Origin: Oscillospiraceae bacterium
Lineage (GTDB): Bacteria > Bacillota_A > Clostridia > Oscillospirales > Ruminococcaceae
DNA length: 6,358 bases
Direction of reading: 5' to 3'
Assembly (NCBI GenBank): GCA_018109965.1
Contig: JAGBFE010000239.1
Coordinates: forward strand, 1-6,358
In this document: positions 1 through 5,093 of the stretch, one piece after another
Layout of the letters: every line of letters starts with the position of its first letter
Position numbering within the stretch: position 1 is the first letter of the stretch
Made by a program: the position numbers and the translations under genes
Notes under the pieces: generated by a model
Told to the model about the DNA's origin: nothing
Database searches by the model: none
What the model saw: only the letters and a program-made list of their open reading frames with translations

Positions 1-1
1 T

Positions 2-178
2 GATTTCCACAAAAACATCATCAACGGCACACTGCCGCTCACAATCGGCGGCGGTATCGGTCAGAGCCGTCTGTGTATGTTCCTGCTTCAGAAGGCACAT
101 ATCGGCGAAGTGCAGTCATCTGTTTGGCCACAGAGCGAAATCGACTACTGCAAGGCACACGGCATCAACCTGCTGTAA
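2..178 (+). CDS. asnA: Aspartate--ammonia ligase, C-terminal fragment
   Basis: This is the C-terminal 58 codons of AsnA, the ammonia-dependent asparagine synthetase that makes asparagine from aspartate, ammonia and ATP in the cytosol. The gene enters from beyond the left edge, so its start and about four-fifths of the protein are not visible (E. coli AsnA is 330 residues). The visible reading frame contains [14 protein letters not shown] followed by [17 protein letters not shown]. These match the conserved C-terminal class II aminoacyl-tRNA-synthetase-like segment of AsnA ([10 protein letters not shown]...LLL...HIG.VQ..VWP), where the arginine belongs to the ATP-binding motif 3. The frame ends in TAA and is followed 14 bases later by a strong terminator, so this is the end of its transcription unit. 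Identity rests on recognition of this motif. I know of no close alternative family. Confidence 0.93.
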   Translation, partial: DFHKNIINGTLPLTIGGGIGQSRLCMFLLQKAHIGEVQSSVWPQSEIDYCKAHGINLL

Positions 179-192
179 ACTTATAAAAATAT

Positions 193-232
193 ATCCCAAC
201 AGACATTATTGTCCGTTGGGATTTTTGTTTTT
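193..232 (+). terminator. Rho-independent terminator of asnA (possibly bidirectional)
   Basis: An 8-bp perfect stem (ATCCCAAC 193-200 / GTTGGGAT 215-222) is extended by GACA/TGTC across one A-C mismatch, with a TTAT loop. A T-rich run follows at 222-233. On the minus strand the stem is followed by a weaker U-rich stretch (ATATATTTTTAT), so it may also stop the convergent MerR transcript. Apart from this hairpin I see nothing notable in 179-319. Confidence 0.9.
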
Positions 233-319
233 TATAATTGTTTTTAATGAGTGAAAATTACGAAAAACAGAACTGATACAGCATAAAATACATCAGAAAA
301 CTGTTTAAACGGCAGATAA

Positions 320-1102
320 CTATTCCTTTACAGGCACCGCTATCTGCGTGATGTAATCGCCGCTGTTTTCTCCGCGGTTGGGCGGTCCTTCCAGATAAAC
401 GGAACGGAACGGTCCGGTGGTTTCGATGTTGTTTTCCCTAATATATTTCATCAAAGCTTCAATAGCTGTTGATGTGCCTTCATACGGCCCGCGGTAATAT
501 ATGCAAAGTGCAGGTGTGTGGCCAAATTCCACGCGTTCAGGCCCTTCAAAGCTGTCATCAACGGGAATGCAGCACATAAGGTCAAGAGCATCGGATTTTT
601 GGGACATACGCATAGTAAACATACGCAAAACGCCGGACATTTTTCCTGTGCGGGCTGCAGCAATAAAGGTATCACGCAGTTTGTTTGCTGCATCGGCAAC
701 ATCATTGCACTGATAGCGGCGGCAAAAACAAATCTGATGGGGCAAAGCGGTTTTGTGTACCGTATAGTCGCCCTGTTTGGCTGAACGCACCTGCAGCATC
801 TGGATGTTTCTGTCCAAAGTTGTTCTCAACTCCATAAGCCGCTGCAGATAGGCATCGATATTTTCGGTATCGTAATAATATTCTGCAACCTCTTTCAGTG
901 TAAGCCCAAGCTTTTGCAGCGAACGGATTGCCCGTATCTGCGTCATATTGTCCGCTGTGTAATAACGGTATCCGCTGTTTTCATCCTTAACAGCAGGCAC
1001 CAGCAGCCCTATTTCTTCATAAACAAGAAGTGTTTTGCGGGTTATACCCATTATTTTGGTTACTTCACCAATCTGAAACAGTCCTTCGCCGCGTTTTTTC
1101 AT
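320..1102 (-). CDS. MerR-family transcriptional regulator with GyrI-like effector domain (BmrR/TipA type)
   Basis: This 260-residue cytoplasmic regulator has an N-terminal MerR winged helix (residues about 8-77: FQIGEVTKIMGITRKTLLVYEEIGLL, then NSGYRYYTADNMTQIRAIRSLQKLGLTLKEV). A dimerisation coiled coil follows at about 80-108. The C-terminal GyrI-like/effector-binding domain spans about 113-258 and ends with YYRGPYEG...YLEGPP...YITQIAVPV, the usual signature of drug-sensing MerR proteins such as BmrR. The length fits that class. The usual TLRYYE of the first wing is TLLVYE here. Cysteines cluster at C125, C127, C132, C177, C178 and C200. The ATG is preceded by AGGTGA (complement of 1109-1114) at good spacing. 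The gene is divergent from the deacetylase, and the shared gap holds a MerR-type promoter, so activation of that gene is inferred. The ligand is unknown; cationic or hydrophobic compounds are typical for the domain. Confidence 0.9.
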   Translation of the reverse strand: MKKRGEGLFQIGEVTKIMGITRKTLLVYEEIGLLVPAVKDENSGYRYYTADNMTQIRAIRSLQKLGLTLKEVAEYYYDTENIDAYLQRLMELRTTLDRNIQMLQVRSAKQGDYTVHKTALPHQICFCRRYQCNDVADAANKLRDTFIAAARTGKMSGVLRMFTMRMSQKSDALDLMCCIPVDDSFEGPERVEFGHTPALCIYYRGPYEGTSTAIEALMKYIRENNIETTGPFRSVYLEGPPNRGENSGDYITQIAVPVKE

Positions 1103-1130
1103 TTCTGCTCACCTGACAACAAAAAAGATA

Positions 1131-1161
1131 TTGACTTGTACCCAAAGGTACGACTTATAAT
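1131..1161 (+). promoter_or_regulatory. MerR-type promoter/operator reading toward the polysaccharide deacetylase
   Basis: The -35 TTGACT (1131-1136) and -10 TATAAT (1156-1161) are separated by 19 bp, the overlong spacing typical of MerR-activated promoters. Sigma-70 promoters normally have about 17 bp. The spacer holds an inverted repeat GTACC (1138-1142) / GGTAC (1147-1151) centred between the two boxes, where MerR-family dimers bind and untwist the DNA. It points rightwards, away from the merR gene, with a start expected near 1168. That leaves a leader of about 150 nt before the deacetylase start. I could not identify a separate convincing promoter for the merR gene itself. Confidence 0.88.
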
Positions 1162-1302
1162 TATATTGTAATAGAATAAGTGTTGATTTGCAAGCAGATA
1201 TATCAGATTAACAATAGTCTGTATGCCTGCAGTGCTGTTTGCGTCTGGAATTCGACATTTTTTGACAAAGCATCACATATTTCGGGCAGGCGGCAAAAAT
1301 AA

Positions 1303-1308
1303 AGGGAG
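1303..1308 (+). promoter_or_regulatory. Ribosome binding site that selects a TTG start
   Basis: AGGGAG lies 7 bases before the TTG at 1316-1318. The in-frame ATG at 1223 has no Shine-Dalgarno sequence in front of it (the preceding bases are TTAACAATAGTCTGT). This favours TTG at 1316 as the translation start. Confidence 0.7.
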
Positions 1309-1315
1309 AAATATC

Positions 1316-2308
1316 TTGGCGGCGATAACAGAAGAATTATCAAAGCTTAATCTTTATAACAGATTGAGTACATACAAAAAAAGATGGAACAGTTATTTTG
1401 GCAGCGTGCGGTTTTTCAAGCACCTTATTCTCACCGTGCTGCTTATCCTTCTGACTGTCCCCTGGGTTTTTGTTGCTTTTCTTGCGGTAAAAAACAGCGA
1501 GGCCGAAAAAACAATTGCATACACCGAGCAGATGCTGGAAGCCAAGCTGATGACGGTATCCAATGAGGACCTCGCCCAAAAGGTGTCCTTTATACAGGAT
1601 GATATACAGGCCGAGGTGCCATATTATCAGGAGCTTTATCCCGATTTTTACGCTCCGCAGGTGCTGGATTTGTCCGACTACAGCGAAAAAACAATCTATC
1701 TCACCTTTGACGACGGCCCGTCACCAAGAACACCTGAGGTTCTGGCAGTTCTTGCCGAAAAGGATGTCAAGGCAACCTTTTTTGTGGTGGGTCAAAACGA
1801 CGAGCAGAGCTATCAGTGGATGAGGGACATTGTTGCACAGGGCCACACCCTTGGTATGCACACCTATACACATCAGTACAATGTTATATATGATTCTGTG
1901 GAAAGCTATCTTGATGATATGTACAGGATATTTGCACAGATAAGGGAAGTTACAGGCACTACTCCTACAGCGTTCCGCCTTCCTGGCGGCAGTATAAACG
2001 CATATAATACGGGTATTAATCAGGAGATAATTGCCGAAATGATGCGCCGTGGGTTTGTGCCGTATGACTGGAACATTTCCAGCGAAGATGCGGCAACCAA
2101 CCCGCCGGCGGCAAATGTGATTGTGGAAAACGTGATTTCACAGTCCAAAAGGGTAAAACGCGGTGTTGTGCTTATGCACGATTCGTACTACAAATATACC
2201 ACCGTTGCGGCATTGCCCGAGATGATTGACCGCCTGCGTGAGGAAGGTTTTGAATTTGCCAATATATCTCCGCAGACACAGCCTGTGCTGTTCAGCTACC
2301 GCAACTGA
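1316..2308 (+). CDS. Membrane-anchored polysaccharide (peptidoglycan-type) deacetylase
   Basis: With the TTG start this is a 330-residue protein. A short basic cytoplasmic N-terminus is followed by one transmembrane segment (about 37-58, LILTVLLILLTVPWVFVAFLAV), a linker region and an extracellular NodB-homology domain (about 126-322). All five catalytic motifs are visible: TFDDGP (130-135, D132 and D133), the metal-binding pair H182/H186 in MHTYTH, RLPGG (221-225), the DWN motif (251-253) and LMHDS (286-290, H288). Such enzymes remove N-acetyl groups, usually from peptidoglycan GlcNAc or MurNAc (PgdA/PdaA relatives), which often gives lysozyme resistance; the exact substrate cannot be read from sequence. 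The start is chosen from the RBS at 1303-1308. An ATG at 1223 would add 31 residues but has no RBS. Expression is probably driven by the MerR-type promoter at 1131-1161. The gene is monocistronic, with a terminator 51 bases after the stop codon. Confidence 0.92.
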   Translation: MAAITEELSKLNLYNRLSTYKKRWNSYFGSVRFFKHLILTVLLILLTVPWVFVAFLAVKNSEAEKTIAYTEQMLEAKLMTVSNEDLAQKVSFIQDDIQAEVPYYQELYPDFYAPQVLDLSDYSEKTIYLTFDDGPSPRTPEVLAVLAEKDVKATFFVVGQNDEQSYQWMRDIVAQGHTLGMHTYTHQYNVIYDSVESYLDDMYRIFAQIREVTGTTPTAFRLPGGSINAYNTGINQEIIAEMMRRGFVPYDWNISSEDAATNPPAANVIVENVISQSKRVKRGVVLMHDSYYKYTTVAALPEMIDRLREEGFEFANISPQTQPVLFSYRN

Positions 2309-2359
2309 CATATTAAAAACAGATTGTCATCCTTCTTTATAAACTTGTTCATATAATAG

Positions 2360-2392
2360 AAAAACAGAGACTTTTGGCAAGTCTCTGTTTTT
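2360..2392. terminator. Bidirectional terminator between convergent genes
   Basis: A perfect 14-bp stem (AAAAACAGAGACTT 2360-2373 / AAGTCTCTGTTTTT 2379-2392) encloses a 5-nt TTGGC loop. It has a T-run on the plus strand and the equivalent run on the minus strand. It sits between the converging deacetylase and Crp/Fnr genes and can serve both. Confidence 0.93.
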
Positions 2393-2425
2393 CTTTGTGT
2401 ATATTATGGCAACAATAAATAAAAA

Positions 2426-3088
2426 TCACTGCAGCAGCTTAAAGCTGTTTTTGTTAAACTCCAGCATACCCTCATCCCTCAGCTTGCACAGCTCATTGGA
2501 CATTGCACTGCGGTCAACCGACAAAAAATCTGCCAGCTGCTGACGGTTGAACGGTATGGTAAAACTGCTGCTGTTATGCAGCTTTGACTGCTCGGAAAGG
2601 TAGGACAGCAGTTTTTCCCGTGTGGAACGTTTGGAAATATGCTCCAGCTTTTGCACAAGGCTGCGGTTTTTTGCCGATATGGCAAGAAACAGATTGTGTA
2701 TCAGCATATGATGAAAGCTGCAGGCGGTACTGCAGGCAGAGGTCATTTTTCTCAAATCAAAAAAAGCTACAGTACAGCTTTCCATTGCCACAGCATCATT
2801 TAAAAACATTGTGTCGGACTGCATCACATACGCTTCACCAAACATCTCGCCGGGATGTATCACATTCAGTATGGTGCGGTTGCCCCAGTAATCATCGCTT
2901 TGCACATGCAGGCGGCCTTCAAGCAAAATGGTCAGCTGCTCCATTTTGTCGCCCTGGCGGAACACATATTCTCCTTTTGAATAGCGTTTTATCACTGCCT
3001 GCATACAGCCCAGCAAAGCTTCGATTTCTGTTGGTGATATGCCGCGGAACAAAGGATTGTTTTTTAAAACCGAAATATAATTTTTCAT
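2426..3088 (-). CDS. Crp/Fnr-family transcriptional regulator
   Basis: This 220-residue regulator has an N-terminal cyclic-nucleotide-binding-like beta-barrel (about 10-115, with YSKGEYVFRQGD and the PGEMFGE turn at 79-85). A long dimerisation helix follows, then a C-terminal winged HTH (about 152-218, recognition region NRQQLADFLSVDRSAMSNEL at 181-200 and LRDEGMLEF). The barrel lacks the Arg-Ser pair expected for cAMP binding, and there is no N-terminal cysteine cluster for an Fnr-type Fe-S centre. The ligand (heme, NO, redox or other) is therefore open. C119 and C123 are the only close cysteine pair. The ATG at 3086-3088 is chosen over an upstream in-frame ATG at 3260-3262 because GAGG (complement of 3094-3097) precedes it at correct spacing. 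The longer frame would also run through the promoter and into the neighbouring gene. It is divergent from the flavodiiron gene, which it probably controls (inference). Confidence 0.92.
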   Translation of the reverse strand: MKNYISVLKNNPLFRGISPTEIEALLGCMQAVIKRYSKGEYVFRQGDKMEQLTILLEGRLHVQSDDYWGNRTILNVIHPGEMFGEAYVMQSDTMFLNDAVAMESCTVAFFDLRKMTSACSTACSFHHMLIHNLFLAISAKNRSLVQKLEHISKRSTREKLLSYLSEQSKLHNSSSFTIPFNRQQLADFLSVDRSAMSNELCKLRDEGMLEFNKNSFKLLQ

Positions 3089-3104
3089 AAAAACCTCAGG
3101 TTTT

Positions 3105-3120
3105 CGTTGTAAAAACAACG
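3105..3120. promoter_or_regulatory. Inverted repeat in the Crp/Fnr gene leader, candidate operator
   Basis: CGTTGT (3105-3110) and ACAACG (3115-3120) form a perfect 6-bp inverted repeat around AAAA. It lies just downstream of the predicted minus-strand start (about 3128) and just upstream of the Crp/Fnr Shine-Dalgarno. That is a suitable place for autorepression, or for an RNA hairpin near the RBS. The size and symmetry suit a dimeric Crp/Fnr-type site, but it does not match the classical TGTGA-N6-TCACA or TTGAT-N4-ATCAA consensus. Confidence 0.45.
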
Positions 3121-3123
3121 GAC

Positions 3124-3152
3124 TTTGTGGTACAATTATATTATAATATAAC
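3124..3152 (+). promoter_or_regulatory. Probable promoter of the flavodiiron gene
   Basis: TTTGTG (3124-3129) with TATAAC (3147-3152) at 17-bp spacing, or TTGTGG with 16 bp, gives a plausible plus-strand promoter starting near 3159. The -35 is poor, which would suit dependence on an activator. It physically overlaps the divergent promoter of the regulator. TTGTGGT (3125-3131) and ACCATAA (3151-3157) form a 7-bp inverted repeat with one mismatch around the AT-rich core. Confidence 0.5.
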
Positions 3153-3163
3153 CATAAAATCAA
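3135..3163 (-). promoter_or_regulatory. Promoter of the Crp/Fnr-family gene
   Basis: On the minus strand TTGATT (complement of 3158-3163) and TATAAT (complement of 3135-3140) are separated by 17 bp. The predicted start is near 3128, about 40 nt ahead of the ATG. It overlaps the plus-strand promoter of the flavodiiron gene, and a 16-bp palindrome TTATATTATAATATAA (3136-3151) lies inside it. Confidence 0.7.
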
Positions 3164-3212
3164 TAACATACATTCAGCTGCCCAAAGGGCATTTATATAA
3201 GGAGAACAAATT

Positions 3213-4505
3213 ATGTTTATTACAGAAGATATAAAATACGCAGGTGTTAACGACCATGACATTGACCTTTTTGAAGGTCAGTATGTGGTGCCAAACGGAA
3301 TGGCATACAACTCCTACGTTATCACAGATGAAAAAACAGCGGTTATGGACTCTGTTGAAATAGGCTTTGCCGATGAATGGATAGGAAAGGTAAAAGCTGC
3401 AGTTGGCGAAAAGGGTGTTGACTATCTTGTTGTTCAGCATATGGAACCTGACCATTCCTCCAGCATTATGGAGTTTGCAAAAGCATTTCCAGACGTTACA
3501 ATCGTTTCCTCTGCAAAAGCATTTGCAATGATGAAAAACTTTTTCGGCACAGATTTTGAAGGCCGCAAAATTGTGGTTGGCGAAGGCGACACACTGTCTC
3601 TCGGCAAACACACACTCAGCTTTATCACAGCACCAATGGTGCACTGGCCTGAGGTTATTATGACTTACGACAGCACCGACAAGGTTTTGTTCTCTGCTGA
3701 TGCCTTCGGCAAATTCGGTGCACTTGATGTGGAAGAAGACTGGGTGGAGGAAGCACGCAGATATGACATCGGTATTGTGGGCAAATACGGTGTTCAGGTG
3801 CAGAATGTGCTCAAAAAAGCTGCATCACTGGATATTGAAAAAATCTGTGCACTTCACGGTCCTGTCCTCAGCGAAAACCTCGGTTACTACCTTGACCTTT
3901 ACAACATCTGGTCAGGCTACAAACCTGAAACAAAGGGTGTGATGATTGCCTATACATCAATTTACGGCAACACAAAAAAAGCGGCACAGCTGCTTGCAGA
4001 AAAACTTGTCGCAAAAGGTGAAACAGTGCAGCTGACTGACCTTGCACGCAGTGATGTTTACAAAGCAGTTTCCGACGCATTCCGCTATGACCGCCTTGTG
4101 CTTGCAAGCACAACCTACAATATGGATGTTTTCCCTGCAATGAGAGAATATATCGAACATCTCACAGCACGCAATTTTGGCGGCAGAACAGTTGCATTTA
4201 TCGAAAACGGCAGCTGGGCACCTGTTGCGGCAAAGGTTATGAAAGGTATGTTTGAAAAATCCAAGGATATCACATATGCCGAAACTGCGGTAAAAATTCT
4301 TTCCGCTGTGGATGATGAAAACCTTGCACAGCTGGATGCTCTTGCGGACGAACTGGCTGGCGGCAAAGCCGAAAGCGAAGAAAAAGCAGCGGCAAAACGC
4401 TTTGTATGTGATGTTTGCGGCTATGTGTATGAAGGCGATGAAATCCCTGACGATTACGAATGTCCGCTTTGTGGCGTAGGCAAGGATATGTTCAGCGAAA
4501 TGTAA
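3213..4505 (+). CDS. Flavodiiron protein with C-terminal rubredoxin domain (flavorubredoxin-like)
   Basis: This 430-residue cytoplasmic enzyme should reduce O2 to water and/or NO to N2O at a diiron site. It has three modules. A metallo-beta-lactamase-fold diiron domain (about 1-238) carries H76-x-E78-x-D80-H81, H144, D163 and H215, so all expected iron ligands are present. A flavodoxin domain (about 242-385) has the FMN phosphate loop [11 protein letters not shown] (247-257) and an ENGSWAPVA loop (331-339). A rubredoxin-like domain (about 397-430) has C399/C402 and C417/C420. The rubredoxin is short: the stretch between the two CxxC pairs lacks roughly 12-15 residues found in classical rubredoxins, resembling the rubrerythrin-type domain. 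It would pass electrons to FMN and then to iron, which replaces a separate rubredoxin donor. AAGGAGA (3199-3205) lies 7 bases before the ATG. The gene is monocistronic and divergent from the Crp/Fnr regulator, which suggests stress-responsive control. Whether O2 or NO is preferred cannot be told from sequence. Confidence 0.95.
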   Translation: MFITEDIKYAGVNDHDIDLFEGQYVVPNGMAYNSYVITDEKTAVMDSVEIGFADEWIGKVKAAVGEKGVDYLVVQHMEPDHSSSIMEFAKAFPDVTIVSSAKAFAMMKNFFGTDFEGRKIVVGEGDTLSLGKHTLSFITAPMVHWPEVIMTYDSTDKVLFSADAFGKFGALDVEEDWVEEARRYDIGIVGKYGVQVQNVLKKAASLDIEKICALHGPVLSENLGYYLDLYNIWSGYKPETKGVMIAYTSIYGNTKKAAQLLAEKLVAKGETVQLTDLARSDVYKAVSDAFRYDRLVLASTTYNMDVFPAMREYIEHLTARNFGGRTVAFIENGSWAPVAAKVMKGMFEKSKDITYAETAVKILSAVDDENLAQLDALADELAGGKAESEEKAAAKRFVCDVCGYVYEGDEIPDDYECPLCGVGKDMFSEM

Positions 4506-4521
4506 TATACAAGCAAAACCA

Positions 4522-4570
4522 AAATGCTCTGTCATATATTACAAAATATATGACAGAGTATTTGTGTTTT
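4522..4570 (+). terminator. Terminator of the flavodiiron gene
   Basis: A 14-bp perfect stem (CTCTGTCATATATT 4527-4540 / AATATATGACAGAG 4545-4558) with an ACAA loop is extended by a G-U and four A-U pairs to 4522/4563. A broken T-rich tract (TTTGTGTTTT) follows. It lies 16 bases after the stop codon. From 4571 to the tRNA promoter at 4667 I see only A-rich sequence without a supported feature. Confidence 0.85.
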
Positions 4571-4666
4571 ATACAGATGTCTGTGCAGTTATCGGTCAAT
4601 CCGGTAAAATAAATTGAAATTTTGCAGAAAAACAGCAGAAAAAAGCAAAAAACTTTCAAAAAAAGG

Positions 4667-4695
4667 TTGCATTTTGCAAAAAGATGTGGTAATAT
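4667..4695 (+). promoter_or_regulatory. Promoter of tRNA-Leu
   Basis: TTGCAT (4667-4672) and TAATAT (4690-4695) have 17-bp spacing, with a TGTGG run just ahead of the -10. The predicted start is near 4702, about 20 nt upstream of the mature tRNA 5' end. The short leader contains GCTC...GAGC, able to form a small hairpin. Confidence 0.72.
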
Positions 4696-4724
4696 AATTA
4701 GGCGCTCAAATGAGAGCACAGTTT

Positions 4725-4811
4725 GCGGATGTGGTGGAATCGGCAGACACGCTAGCTTGAGGGGCTAGTGGTAGCAATATCGTGCAAGTTCAAGTCTTGT
4801 CATCCGCACCA
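4725..4811 (+). tRNA. tRNA-Leu, anticodon GAG
   Basis: A complete 87-nt class II tRNA with encoded CCA. The acceptor stem GCGGATG (4725-4731) pairs perfectly with CATCCGC (4801-4807), followed by discriminator A and CCA (4809-4811). The anticodon stem CTAGC (4752-4756)/GCTAG (4764-4768) encloses the loop TTGAGGG with anticodon GAG at 4759-4761, which reads CUC and CUU leucine codons. The long variable arm GGTA-GCAA-TATC (4770-4781) is diagnostic for Leu/Ser/Tyr tRNAs. The T stem GCAAG/CTTGT holds a TTCAAGT loop. The gene has its own promoter and terminator. Its last 10 bases recur 292 bp downstream as part of a 56-bp direct repeat. Confidence 0.97.
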
Positions 4812-4857
4812 AAAGGTCTCGACCAATCGGTCGGGACTTTTTTATTTTCTGCGAGAC
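4802..4857 (+). repeat. 56-bp direct repeat, copy 1 (tRNA-Leu 3' end plus terminator)
   Basis: This copy runs from ATCCGCACCA, the last 10 bases of the tRNA, through the complete terminator to GCGAGAC. An identical 56-bp copy begins at 5094, exactly 292 bp downstream. The flanking bases differ on both sides (C versus T before, C versus A after), so the repeat edges are sharp. Copy 1 belongs to the intact tRNA gene. Confidence 0.95.
4813..4845 (+). terminator. Terminator of tRNA-Leu
   Basis: The stem AAGGTCTCGACC (4813-4824) / GGTCGGGACTT (4829-4839, then T4840) has an AATC loop and two G-U pairs. The T-run 4838-4843 follows. It begins right after the CCA end. Its 5' arm can alternatively pair perfectly with CGAGACCTTTT at 4852-4862. 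Confidence 0.9.
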
Positions 4858-4867
4858 CTTTTTTCAT

Positions 4868-4884
4868 AGGGGAGTTACTCCCCT
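4868..4884. repeat. Short perfect hairpin AGGGGAG-TTA-CTCCCCT
   Basis: Perfect 7-bp inverted repeat with a 3-nt loop, 10 bases after the end of direct-repeat copy 1. It has no T-tract, so it is not an obvious terminator. It is the first of several palindromes in the segment between the two direct repeats. Confidence 0.6.
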
Positions 4885-4887
4885 CCA

Positions 4888-4931
4888 TGACGGATTTTTC
4901 CACAGACAAGGCTGTGAAAAAATCTCTGTCA
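4888..4931. repeat. Imperfect 44-bp palindrome
   Basis: TGAC (4888-4891) pairs with GTCA (4928-4931). The inner stem GATTTTT-C-CACAG (4893-4905) pairs with CTGTG-A-AAAAATC (4912-4924) with one C-A mismatch and an ACAAGG loop. The shape resembles repetitive extragenic or MITE-like palindromic elements. It lies inside the segment bounded by the 56-bp direct repeats. Confidence 0.6.
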
Positions 4932-4944
4932 CCCCTCTAGATGA
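4926..4944 (+). repeat. 19-nt repeat, copy A
   Basis: CTGTCACCCCTCTAGATGA matches the sequence at 5018-5036 at 17 of 19 positions, the only difference being TC versus CT in the middle. The two copies have the same orientation and are 92 bp apart. Both are followed by GGCAC-containing, palindrome-like sequence. Confidence 0.7.
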
Positions 4945-4961
4945 TGGCACGCGATGCCATC
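4943..4961. repeat. Perfect hairpin GATGGCA-CGCGA-TGCCATC
   Basis: A 7-bp perfect inverted repeat with a 5-nt loop directly follows 19-nt repeat copy A, with two bases shared. A second, weaker stem-loop with G-U pairs follows (GCGTTGC near 4967-4973 with GCAGCGT near 4982-4988). No protein frame is supported here. Confidence 0.55.
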
Positions 4962-5017
4962 CGGCCGCGTTGCCACAAAAAGCAGCGTGACGGGCATAGA
5001 ATATGGTAAAAATTTAA

Positions 5018-5036
5018 CTGTCACCCCCTTAGATGA
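5018..5036 (+). repeat. 19-nt repeat, copy B
   Basis: CTGTCACCCCCTTAGATGA is the second copy of the 19-nt motif at 4926-4944 (17 of 19 identical). From here to copy 2 of the direct repeat (5094) the sequence is unremarkable, ending in an AT-rich stretch. Confidence 0.7.
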
Positions 5037-5093
5037 AAGCGGCACACGGCATACGCCTTGCCTGCTATAATTTTAAGGGTTTGGTTTATTACT

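Larger units (their letters stand above)
4858..5093. other. 236-bp non-coding segment between the direct repeats
   Basis: This segment lies between the two 56-bp copies and is dense in palindromes (4868-4884, 4888-4931, 4943-4961) and a 19-nt near-repeat (4926-4944 and 5018-5036). I find no open frame with a ribosome binding site. The minus-strand frame across 5021-5251 has no family resemblance and runs through the terminator repeat. No recombinase gene, IS terminal repeats or tRNA body were found. It could be a very small element inserted at the tRNA 3' end, the scar of a larger one after internal deletion, or a chromosomal intergenic repeat family member. The sequence alone does not decide between these. 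Confidence 0.55.

Noticed and set aside
303..310. GTTTAAAC palindrome downstream of the merR gene
   Set aside because: An isolated 8-bp palindrome in AT-rich sequence is expected by chance and has no supporting context.
1168..1315. Riboswitch in the deacetylase leader
   Set aside because: Only one distant 6-bp pairing is visible. There is no known aptamer motif and no terminator or anti-terminator hairpin before the start.
2584..3090. 168-codon plus-strand open frame
   Set aside because: It is the antisense shadow of the Crp/Fnr gene, has no ribosome binding site and shows no recognisable domain.
2426..3262. Longer 278-residue version of the Crp/Fnr protein starting at 3262
   Set aside because: It would include the promoter region and overlap the flavodiiron coding start. 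A good ribosome binding site precedes the ATG at 3088, and the family length is about 220.
3174..4535. Long minus-strand open frames opposite the flavodiiron gene
   Set aside because: They are mirror frames of a clearly real gene with all catalytic motifs. Their Cys/Phe-rich composition is typical of antisense translation.
4858..5093. Insertion sequence or CRISPR-like array
   Set aside because: There is no transposase, no terminal inverted repeats at the segment ends, and only two copies of the 19-nt motif, 92 bp apart. That is not a regular repeat-spacer array.
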